Positions 1 through 5,930 of a DNA stretch of 10,000 nucleotides are shown here, one piece after another; the first letter of the stretch is position 1; each line of letters opens with the position of its first letter. The DNA lies in NCBI GenBank assembly GCA_020217065.1, contig JAIWOB010000108.1:1-10000 (forward strand), given 5' to 3'. Under the pieces are notes generated by a model. The model ran no database searches, was not told the origin of the DNA, and saw nothing but the letters and a program-made list of their open reading frames with translations. This DNA comes from Chloroflexota bacterium. GTDB taxonomy: Bacteria > Chloroflexota > Anaerolineae > Anaerolineales > Villigracilaceae. The translations under genes and the position numbers were made by a program.

Positions 1-728
1 ACCATCTTGCCGAGATACATCACCGCCACACGGTCGGAAATGTGTTCCACAACGCTGAGATTGTGAGCGATGAAAAGATAGGTCAGCCCAAATTCCTTTT
101 GCAAGTCCTTGAGGATGTTCAACACCTGAGACTGGATGGAAACGTCCAGCGCTGAAACCGGCTCGTCGCAGACAATGAAGTTGGGGCGCAGCGCCAGGGC
201 GCGGGCGATGCCGATGCGCTGGCGCTGTCCGCCGGAAAATTCGTGCGGATAACGGCGGGCGTGATAATCTTCGAGACCGACCTTTTTGAGGGTGTCAATC
301 ATCAGGTCGTAGCGTTCCTGACGGGTGCCGATATTGTGAATGTGCAAGCCTTCCATCACCGATTCGCCGATTGGCACGCGGGGGTCGAGGGAAGCGTAGG
401 GGTCCTGGAAGATGATTTGCATATGGCGGCGGACTTCCTTCAATTCCCTGCCGCGCAGTTTCAGCACGTCCTTATCTTCAAATTGCACAGACCCCGATGT
501 CGGTTCGACCAACCGGAGCATGGAACGCCCGATAGTGGTCTTGCCGCAGCCCGATTCGCCGACCATGCCCAGGGTCTCGCCCTTTTTGACCGTGAAAGAA
601 ACGTTGTCAACCGCCTTGACCCAATTGACCACGCGCTGCAACAACCCGGCGCGCACGGGAAAATATTTGACGAGATGTTTGACCTGCACGAGGTCCTGCG
701 CGTCGCGCGATTGATTGATTTGACTCAT
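1..728 (-). CDS. Peptide ABC transporter ATP-binding protein, OppF/DppF-like (C-terminus cut by window edge)
   Basis: This is one of the two cytoplasmic ATPase subunits that power a peptide-type ABC importer. The visible 242 residues contain the whole nucleotide-binding core in order: Walker A GESGCGKT (57-64), Q-loop FQDP (107-110), signature FSGGQRQR (164-171), Walker B FIVCDEP (184-190) and H-loop His222. The N-terminus ([22 protein letters not shown]) has the extra stretch between the first strand and the 'KAVD' motif that is typical of the OppF/DppF branch rather than OppD. The ATG at 728 is supported by a GGAG Shine-Dalgarno at 734-737, five bases upstream. It starts 16 bases after the stop of the OppD-like gene, so the two are co-transcribed and should form a heterodimer. 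The C-terminal part, where an oligopeptide-transporter C-terminal (oligo_HPY) domain is expected, lies outside the window. The substrate cannot be told from the ATPase; related Gsi, Nik or sugar-oligomer systems remain possible. Confidence 0.95.
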   Translation of the reverse strand, partial: MSQINQSRDAQDLVQVKHLVKYFPVRAGLLQRVVNWVKAVDNVSFTVKKGETLGMVGESGCGKTTIGRSMLRLVEPTSGSVQFEDKDVLKLRGRELKEVRRHMQIIFQDPYASLDPRVPIGESVMEGLHIHNIGTRQERYDLMIDTLKKVGLEDYHARRYPHEFSGGQRQRIGIARALALRPNFIVCDEPVSALDVSIQSQVLNILKDLQKEFGLTYLFIAHNLSVVEHISDRVAVMYLGKM

Positions 729-744
729 GTTGGCTCCGGGAAAA

Positions 745-1770
745 TTATTTCGCCTTCAACGGCGCTTGATGTCCTTCAGCGTTTTGGTACAGCCAGCAGC
801 GCACCTGATGACCGGGGGCGGATTCCGTAAGCGACGGTTTGAGGTCGGTGCAAATTTTCAATCCGAACTTTTCGCGGGCGGAGCAGCGCGGCGCAAAGCG
901 ACAACCGGGCGGGAGGTTGACCAGGTTGGGAACGGAGCCGGGAATTACATCCAGTCTTTCCTTAATTTGTCCCAGGATTGGTATGGAGCCAATTAATCCC
1001 TGGGTGTAGGGATGCAGAGGCTGTTCGAAAAGGGGCGTCACGTCGGCTTGCTCGACGATTTCGCCGGCGTACATGACAGCCACGCGCTCCGCCATCTCCG
1101 CCACCACGCCGAGGTCGTGGGTAATCAAAATGACCGAAGTGTTCATCTGCGCGCGCAGGTCGCGCATCAAATCCAGGATTTGCGCCTGAATGGTCACGTC
1201 CAAGGCGGTTGTGGGTTCGTCTGCAATCAACAGTTCGGGCGTGCAAGCCAGCGCCATGGCAATCATCACGCGCTGCGCCATGCCGCCGGAAAGCTCGTGA
1301 GGGTACGCTTCGGCGCGGCGCTCGGCGTCGGGAATTCCCACCATCTTCAATAATTCAACGGCGCGCGCTTTACCCTCTTTGTCTCCCATATTCTTGTGGA
1401 TGCTCAAAACTTCCGCAATCTGGTCGTCCACTTGAAAAACCGGGTTAAGAGCCGTCTGCGGCTGTTGAAAAATCATCGAAATTCTGTCGCCGCGAACCTT
1501 GGTCATCTCGTCTTCCGAAAGGGTGAGCAGGTTCTTGCCGTCGAGAAGAATTTCTCCCTCAACGATTTTGCCTGGCGGCGCAATCAGGCGCATGATGGAA
1601 AGAGAGGTGACGCTTTTTCCGCATCCCGACTCCCCCACCAAGCCCAGCACTTCGCCAGGATAGACTTCAAAATTTACGCCGTCCACCGCGCTGACCACGC
1701 CGTCTTCGGTGTAAAAATAGGTCTTCAAGTTGCGGACTTCCAGCAAGGGCTTTTGACCGTTCTTTGTCAC
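745..1770 (-). CDS. Peptide ABC transporter ATP-binding protein, OppD/DppD-like
   Basis: This is the partner ATPase of the importer, acting on the cytoplasmic face. At 341 residues it has the usual OppD/DppD length. Motifs in order: Walker A GESGCGKS (46-53), Q-loop FQQP (101-104), signature LSGGMAQRV (160-168; the GGMxQR form is characteristic of OppD/DppD), Walker B LLIADEP (180-186) and H-loop His218. The C-terminal oligo_HPY domain is present (HPYTQGL at 253-259), with cysteines at 290, 296, 307 and 325 in the [10 protein letters not shown]...C...C arrangement. The start is GTG at 1770, chosen because an AAGGAG Shine-Dalgarno lies six bases upstream and there is no ATG nearby in frame. 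A 105-base gap with a good -10 box separates it from SBP-B, so the ATPase pair may have its own transcript. It is followed 16 bases later by the OppF-like gene. Confidence 0.96.
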   Translation of the reverse strand: MTKNGQKPLLEVRNLKTYFYTEDGVVSAVDGVNFEVYPGEVLGLVGESGCGKSVTSLSIMRLIAPPGKIVEGEILLDGKNLLTLSEDEMTKVRGDRISMIFQQPQTALNPVFQVDDQIAEVLSIHKNMGDKEGKARAVELLKMVGIPDAERRAEAYPHELSGGMAQRVMIAMALACTPELLIADEPTTALDVTIQAQILDLMRDLRAQMNTSVILITHDLGVVAEMAERVAVMYAGEIVEQADVTPLFEQPLHPYTQGLIGSIPILGQIKERLDVIPGSVPNLVNLPPGCRFAPRCSAREKFGLKICTDLKPSLTESAPGHQVRCWLYQNAEGHQAPLKAK

Positions 1771-1776
1771 GTGCGG

Positions 1777-1782
1777 CTCCTT
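1777..1782 (-). promoter_or_regulatory. Ribosome binding site deciding the GTG start of the OppD-like gene
   Basis: AAGGAG on the minus strand, six bases before the GTG at 1770-1768. It is close to a perfect Shine-Dalgarno at ideal spacing and is the main reason to accept GTG as the start. Confidence 0.8.
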
Positions 1783-1798
1783 GAATCAGAATTGGCTT

Positions 1799-1804
1799 AT
1801 TATA
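1799..1804 (-). promoter_or_regulatory. Candidate -10 box for the ATPase genes
   Basis: A perfect TATAAT on the minus strand in the 105-base gap between SBP-B and the OppD-like gene. Transcription would begin near 1792 and give a leader of about 22 bases, which holds the AAGGAG site. No convincing TTGACA-like -35 is seen at 16-18 bases spacing, so the match rests on the -10. The bases around it (AGTATAATAAGCCAATTC) resemble those around the -10 upstream of SBP-C. An independent promoter here would allow the ATPases to be made without SBP-A and SBP-B. Confidence 0.45.
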
Positions 1805-1875
1805 CTTCGTCTCGCGTAAATTGGACGGAATTTCAACGGATAGGGGCATTAAAAAATTTTTTGCGGCTGCAAGAG

Positions 1876-3780
1876 TTACGGCGCGGGGACCGCGTACATG
1901 GGCGCGCCATACCATCCCGTCCAGCCGTTGAGGACGGCGGGCGCGGGATACGACAAACGGCGGTACACGTCAGGCTGCGCCACAGTGAAGAGCGGCAGGA
2001 AGGGAAGTTCGGTCAACAGGGCAGACTCAACGGCGGAGACTATCCGCCGCGCCGCTTCGGGGTTCGTTTCGCTTTTCAAAGACTGGCAAACCGACTTAAA
2101 GCGTTCCCCTTCGTAAAGCGGGGATTCTCCTCCAAACCATTCGCACAAATAGGCTGGATATTCGCTCAACCGCCAGCCCATTAACGCCGCGTCATATTTT
2201 TGGGAGCTGTAAAGGGCGTAGAAGAGCGCTTCGCGCCCGGCTTCGCGTTTTGAAAATACGACGCCCAGGAGGCGCGCCTGCCGCGTAATATAATCGGCGG
2301 CGGCGGAACGCAAAGCGTCCTCTTCTTCTAAGGGCGCAAGCAGCGTAAAAGCGGGAAGGGCTTCGCCGGTGGGTAATTTCAGATTTTGACCCGCTCCCCA
2401 CGAATAACCGGCTTCCTTCAAGGTTTGCTCGGCAAACGCCAGGCGGGACGTCTCGTCCAAGCCGTCGCAGGGAAGCGCAAGGGCTGGGTCGTTCCACTGG
2501 GGAGAAAGAACAAAAGCATTAAGCGGCGCGGCGCGGCGCTCTAAAAGGTCGGCGGTAAGAAAATCGCGGTCTATAACGCAGGCAAGGGCAGTCCGCAGCG
2601 CCGGGTCTGCGAGATATCTATTTTGCGGATTGAAAACCAGAAAACGAGCGCGGTACGTGGGACTGTATGCGGCGGATTCAGGAACGGATGTGAGGGAGGA
2701 GAGGATAAAGTCAACCTCGCCGTTTTCAAAGGCTGCCAGCGCGGACTCCTCGTCTTCAAAAAAGCGATAGGAGGCGCGGTCGAAATTTGGCGCGCCGAAT
2801 GGGAATTCGGGGTTGGCTTTGTAAACGCGAAAGTCTTCGCCTTCGTCATAGGGAAGCCAAACGCCAAGCGACGGCTCTCCTTCGTCCGGCTTCTCGCGCA
2901 AGGCTTTCTGCGCCTGCCGGGCGCGAGCGTCGTAATCGTCCAAAAGATTCTGCAACACAGCCTGCACGGACAGAACTTCGCTTTGGATTTTTGTGAAATC
3001 GCTTTCGAGCCTTTGGTCTCTTACGCCCTCCGCCCGCAGGGAGGCGACTCGGTCGCTCAAAAGGTCGAGGGAAATACGCAAAGAGTCGAGCCGCGCGCGC
3101 GTCGAAGCGATTTTGGCGCGCAGGTCATCGTCGGGCAGGAGAAGGGAGGCGTCGCGCGCCGCCCCTTCCCAAAACGCCTTTTGGACGATGGGCGCTTGCA
3201 AAATTCCATACTGCCAAACTCCCATGTTCGGCTTTTTCTTGAAAACGAACCTTATCGTTGAAGGGTCGGCGGCTTCGGCGCGAAGAAGATACTCTTTTGG
3301 ATAAAACGCGCCCCAATCATAGCCAAACTCAAAAGCGAGGACGGTATTGGCGGTAAAGGCGGCGTCTTCAGCGGTGAAAGGGGAGCCGTCGGTCCATTTC
3401 AAGTCGCCGCGAATTTTGACTGTGGCGGAATACCCCTCGCCGTCTTGAACGACCTCGGAAGGAAAACCGTCGGCGGCAAACGCTTGAAAGGATAAATCGA
3501 GGGGAGAAAGTTCATACAAACGCGGATGCAGCACGCCGAACAGGGCGCGGTTGACGTAAGTCGAGCCGCTGTCGTCATACAGTTCCCAAACGTTGACTTG
3601 CGAAGGTTCGCCAATCAAGGCGAAACGAATTTCTTCGGCGCGGGCGGATGCGGGAAAAGCGGTTGAAGCGGAAACGACGGTTGGCTCCGCCACAGAGTCC
3701 GCCGCGGGCGCGCAGGCAGAAAGCAAAAAGACCAGGCAAGCAGCCGAAGCGCAAATATTGATATTAAGCGTCAATTGCAA
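1876..3780 (-). CDS. Lipoprotein substrate-binding protein, family 5, with coiled-coil insertion (SBP-B)
   Basis: A secreted, lipid-anchored solute-binding protein of the peptide/nickel-binding family (SBP_bac_5), 634 residues from the first possible start. A hydrophobic segment ends in the lipobox LLSAC (Cys23). Family features follow: IRGDLKWTDGSPFTAEDAAF (about 123-142), IVQKAFWE (198-205), and a C-terminal lobe with LRTALACVIDRDFL (395-408) and LMGWRLSEYPAYLCEWF (533-549). Between the IVQKAFWE motif and the usual GxGPY position sits an unusual run (about 215-298) rich in Leu, Arg, Asp, Ser and Ala with heptad-like spacing, a predicted coiled coil. The GxGPY motif itself is degraded to PSLGVW (303-308). 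The start must be TTG: 3780 overlaps SBP-A by ten bases, and TTG at 3774 is an alternative with GAGG better placed upstream. The overlap implies translational coupling to SBP-A. Ligand unknown; a peptide or another oligomer is likely. Confidence 0.9.
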   Translation of the reverse strand: MQLTLNINICASAACLVFLLSACAPAADSVAEPTVVSASTAFPASARAEEIRFALIGEPSQVNVWELYDDSGSTYVNRALFGVLHPRLYELSPLDLSFQAFAADGFPSEVVQDGEGYSATVKIRGDLKWTDGSPFTAEDAAFTANTVLAFEFGYDWGAFYPKEYLLRAEAADPSTIRFVFKKKPNMGVWQYGILQAPIVQKAFWEGAARDASLLLPDDDLRAKIASTRARLDSLRISLDLLSDRVASLRAEGVRDQRLESDFTKIQSEVLSVQAVLQNLLDDYDARARQAQKALREKPDEGEPSLGVWLPYDEGEDFRVYKANPEFPFGAPNFDRASYRFFEDEESALAAFENGEVDFILSSLTSVPESAAYSPTYRARFLVFNPQNRYLADPALRTALACVIDRDFLTADLLERRAAPLNAFVLSPQWNDPALALPCDGLDETSRLAFAEQTLKEAGYSWGAGQNLKLPTGEALPAFTLLAPLEEEDALRSAAADYITRQARLLGVVFSKREAGREALFYALYSSQKYDAALMGWRLSEYPAYLCEWFGGESPLYEGERFKSVCQSLKSETNPEAARRIVSAVESALLTELPFLPLFTVAQPDVYRRLSYPAPAVLNGWTGWYGAPMYAVPAP

Positions 3781-5717
3781 GCCTCGCCGGAATCTATCGC
3801 TTCAACGTTCCAAAGCGGGTTGGCGGTGGCGTCAAAGTCGTAATGGCAAAGGCCGGGGCGAGCCGCAGAAACCCGCAAACGATAATATAAGGGGATGGCG
3901 GGAAGTTCGCCGGCAAAGAGAACCTGCGTAGCGCGGTAAGAGTCAACGTAAGCCTGTTCGCCGGGTAAAGCCAGTTGGGCGGCGCGGCAGGCGGCGTCGT
4001 ATTCCTTGTTTTTATAGCCTGTGACGTTTGTCCCGACCCAGCCGTTTGCGGCGGAAGGAATCTCGGCGCTGGTAAACCAGCGGCAGGGCGGTTCGATGCC
4101 GTTGACGCCCATCGCATATTGAACCAGGTCAAAGCGGCGACCAAAGAGGACGCCGTCGGGTCCAGGCGCATACAATTCGTTTTGAGAGAGGAAGCGCAGG
4201 TTGACGCCGATTCCACATTGCGCGAGCGACTGTGCGAGGATGTCCGCCGCCTGGCGGCGCTGCGTGGCGGTGGTGGTGACGTAATCCAAGAGGAGGGGAA
4301 CGCCGGCGGGGACGTTTTTGACGTTGACGGCGGCGAGCGGGGTGGCAGGGTCGCCGTCGGTATCCCGCCAACCAGCCTGTTCGAGCAAAGACCTGCCCCT
4401 AGAGGGGTCGAACGGTATGGAATCAATACCGGGGTCATACAGCGGGTGTTCGACAGGCAGATAGGTTGTTGGAACGGCGGAACGTCCCAGCAGGACATTG
4501 TCCACGACCGATTGGCGGTCAAGACAATAGGCGATGCCCTGACGGGTGCGCGGGTCGGCAAAAATATCGGGACGGTCTTTTTGATAGAAGGTGTCGTAAC
4601 CGTCGTCATACGATGCGGGCGAAGAGCCAAGTCCCAGCCATTCGATAGTCATGCCGGGGGCAAAGAAGACTTGCGCTTCTCCGCCCTCCTCCATCTCTTG
4701 CAAAAGAGCGGCGTGATTGTCGAGGCGGATGCTGGGGTCGAGGATGTCGCAGCGTCCGGCGACGAGTTCCGTCAAAGCGGCGTTGGGGTCGGCAAAAAAC
4801 CGGAAAGTAAGCGTATCGAATTTGGGATAGCCGTCTTTGGCGCGAAAATAGTAGGGGTTCTTCGTCAAAGTAATATGGTCGCCCGCCGCCCATTCCTGAA
4901 TCACATACGGTCCCCAGCCGGCGGGAGAGCGCGAGGAAATATCGAGGTTTGGCATTTGAGAGGCGGAAAATTCGCCCCACAGATGTTTGGGCATCGGCTG
5001 CCAAAAATTCGTGAAGTAGGACGGGTCTATGAAGCCAGGCTTGCCCCACCATTGGACGGTGTTGGCGTCGGCGGCTTCGTAGACTTGGGTGCGGTCAAGG
5101 AGGTAGGTATCCGCAATGGAAGCGGGGTCTCCCGCCAGGGTGAAGGCAAAAACCGAGTCGTCGGCGGTCAGCGGCGCGCCGTCAGACCAGGTCAAATCAG
5201 GGCGCATCCTAAAATTGACAATCATCTGGTCCATCTCGATGACCGCCGCGCCGTCATAGGTAATCGCGCAGTCGTCGGAGCGGCAGCCGGCGGGGCGGAT
5301 TCGGACTCCCGTTTCCAACAGCACGACAGCCCCGCTGGCGTCCACCACCTGACCTCCCGCCTGAACCGGCGTCTTGACAATTTGGGCGTCGCCGTTTTCA
5401 AGGGAGGGCAACTGCGTGAGGATGACGGGCTGGTATTCGTAGCCGACCGTATCAATAGGACCGTCATTAATAGCAGCCAGCACAGTGCGGGCGGCGGCGT
5501 TCGGTCCGCCAAAGGGGTAAAGCGTGTTCGGCTCCTCTCCGAGGCAGACGGTAAGAACTTTAGGCGCAGGAGTGGGCGTCGGTTGGGGAAGGGGCGTCGC
5601 CGAGGGCGCGGATGTCGGCTGAGGGGTCGCCGCGGAAAAAGGAAGCCCGCAGGCGGCGATAAACAACAAAACGAAAAGAAAAGACGCAAGCGCCGCAAAT
5701 CTTTTATTTGGATTCAT
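3771..5717 (-). CDS. Lipoprotein substrate-binding protein, family 5 (SBP-A)
   Basis: A solute-binding protein of the peptide/nickel-binding family, 648 residues, exported and anchored to the outer face of the membrane. The signal peptide has a basic start (MNPNKRF), a hydrophobic core and the lipobox IAAC with Cys23. A Pro/Thr-rich linker (about 31-52) follows, in the style of Chloroflexota lipoproteins. Domain features: LTWSDGAPLTADDSVFAF (175-192), PMPKHLWGEF (241-250), GWGPY (267-271), FRFFADPNAALTELVAGRCD (305-324), TRQGIAYCLDRQSV (391-404) and a C-terminal lobe ending at Cys647-Asn648. An extra loop near 118-157 carries Cys145 and Cys150. ATG at 5717 was chosen because AAGGA lies seven bases upstream and the signal peptide begins there. 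Earlier in-frame starts (ATG 5744, TTG 5786) lack a ribosome site, and the TTG lies upstream of the likely transcription start. First gene of the minus-strand unit; SBP-B overlaps its end. Its C-terminal lobe resembles that of SBP-B, suggesting an old duplication. Confidence 0.94.
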   Translation of the reverse strand: MNPNKRFAALASFLFVLLFIAACGLPFSAATPQPTSAPSATPLPQPTPTPAPKVLTVCLGEEPNTLYPFGGPNAAARTVLAAINDGPIDTVGYEYQPVILTQLPSLENGDAQIVKTPVQAGGQVVDASGAVVLLETGVRIRPAGCRSDDCAITYDGAAVIEMDQMIVNFRMRPDLTWSDGAPLTADDSVFAFTLAGDPASIADTYLLDRTQVYEAADANTVQWWGKPGFIDPSYFTNFWQPMPKHLWGEFSASQMPNLDISSRSPAGWGPYVIQEWAAGDHITLTKNPYYFRAKDGYPKFDTLTFRFFADPNAALTELVAGRCDILDPSIRLDNHAALLQEMEEGGEAQVFFAPGMTIEWLGLGSSPASYDDGYDTFYQKDRPDIFADPRTRQGIAYCLDRQSVVDNVLLGRSAVPTTYLPVEHPLYDPGIDSIPFDPSRGRSLLEQAGWRDTDGDPATPLAAVNVKNVPAGVPLLLDYVTTTATQRRQAADILAQSLAQCGIGVNLRFLSQNELYAPGPDGVLFGRRFDLVQYAMGVNGIEPPCRWFTSAEIPSAANGWVGTNVTGYKNKEYDAACRAAQLALPGEQAYVDSYRATQVLFAGELPAIPLYYRLRVSAARPGLCHYDFDATANPLWNVEAIDSGEACN

Positions 5718-5724
5718 AGGGATG

Positions 5725-5729
5725 TCCTT
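5725..5729 (-). promoter_or_regulatory. Ribosome binding site deciding the ATG start of SBP-A
   Basis: AAGGA on the minus strand, seven bases before ATG 5717-5715. The ATG at 5744 and the TTG at 5786 in the same frame have no such site, so this places the start of translation. Confidence 0.75.
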
Positions 5730-5750
5730 CGGTAAAGAAAACATAAGGCA

Positions 5751-5756
5751 ATTATA
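5751..5756 (-). promoter_or_regulatory. Candidate -10 box for SBP-A and SBP-B
   Basis: A perfect TATAAT on the minus strand, preceded by TTG. Transcription would start near 5744, giving a leader of roughly 27 bases that contains the AAGGA site. No good -35 box is seen at normal spacing. The call rests on the perfect -10 and its position. Confidence 0.5.
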
Positions 5757-5828
5757 CAAGCAAATATAAAACGCCCGCTTCTTCAACTTCGCAGCGTTCG
5801 ATATTAATCAATGCGCTAAAGGAAGAAT

Positions 5829-5868
5829 GGTTTGGCTCGCGCTTTTAAGCCGCCCGGCCAGCCAAGCC
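5829..5868. promoter_or_regulatory. Imperfect inverted repeat, candidate operator
   Basis: Nine-base arms, GGTTTGGCT (5829-5837) and AGCCAAGCC (5860-5868), are complementary with a single T/G mismatch and are separated by 22 bases. The right arm falls where the -35 element of the plus-strand promoter would be (its -10 is at 5886-5891). A regulator bound here could block or assist transcription of SBP-C and the permeases. A chance repeat in GC-rich sequence cannot be excluded. Confidence 0.3.
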
Positions 5869-5885
5869 TGAAAAGGATAAAGTAG

Positions 5886-5891
5886 TATAAT
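5886..5891 (+). promoter_or_regulatory. Candidate -10 box for SBP-C and the permeases
   Basis: A perfect TATAAT, with transcription expected to start near 5898 and a leader of about 33 bases. No clear TTGACA-like -35 lies 16-18 bases upstream; the space is occupied by the right arm of the inverted repeat. The surrounding bases (AGTATAATTAAGCCATTC) closely match those of the promoter in front of the ATPase genes. Confidence 0.5.
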
Positions 5892-5930
5892 TAAGCCATT
5901 CGCCAATAAAATAAAAAAAGGAGAAGAAGG

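Larger units (their letters stand above)
5718..5930. other. Divergent intergenic control region between SBP-A and SBP-C
   Basis: 213 bases between two genes transcribed away from each other. It holds a -10 box facing each way (5751-5756 minus, 5886-5891 plus), an imperfect inverted repeat (5829-5868), and the Shine-Dalgarno sites of both genes (AAGGA at 5725-5729 minus, AAGGAG at 5918-5923 plus). It is more AT-rich near the two promoters than the flanking genes. I see no RNA gene, riboswitch or open reading frame with coding character in it. This region is where binding-protein, permease and perhaps ATPase expression would be coordinated. Confidence 0.7.

Noticed and set aside
243..830. Plus-strand frame of 195 codons over the ATPase genes
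   Set aside because: It is antisense to two conserved ATPases whose motifs are all intact; the translation resembles no family.
1851..1870. A6T6 palindrome with a short TTGC/GCAA stem after the SBP-B stop, a possible terminator
   Set aside because: The GC-containing stem is only four base pairs and the A6T6 would pair with itself rather than leave a clean U-tract. It is too weak to call as a terminator.
1396..2184. A 262-codon plus-strand frame across the OppD-like gene, the gap and the end of SBP-B
   Set aside because: It runs antisense through two well-supported genes and their intergenic promoter, and shows no recognisable protein features.
1876..5717. SBP-A and SBP-B as one gene broken by a frameshift
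   Set aside because: Each has its own lipobox and a full two-lobe binding domain, so they are two proteins. The only odd point is the start of SBP-B, which is reported separately.
3975..5735. A 586-codon open reading frame on the plus strand antisense to SBP-A
   Set aside because: Its translation is rich in Gly, Arg and Val without domain motifs or a good ribosome site. The opposite strand encodes a clear lipoprotein with signal peptide and family motifs. Long antisense frames are expected from the high GC in third positions.
3774..5786. Longer SBP-A starting at TTG 5786 or ATG 5744
   Set aside because: Neither has a ribosome site. The TTG lies upstream of the likely -10 box, and the added residues would precede a complete signal peptide starting at ATG 5717.
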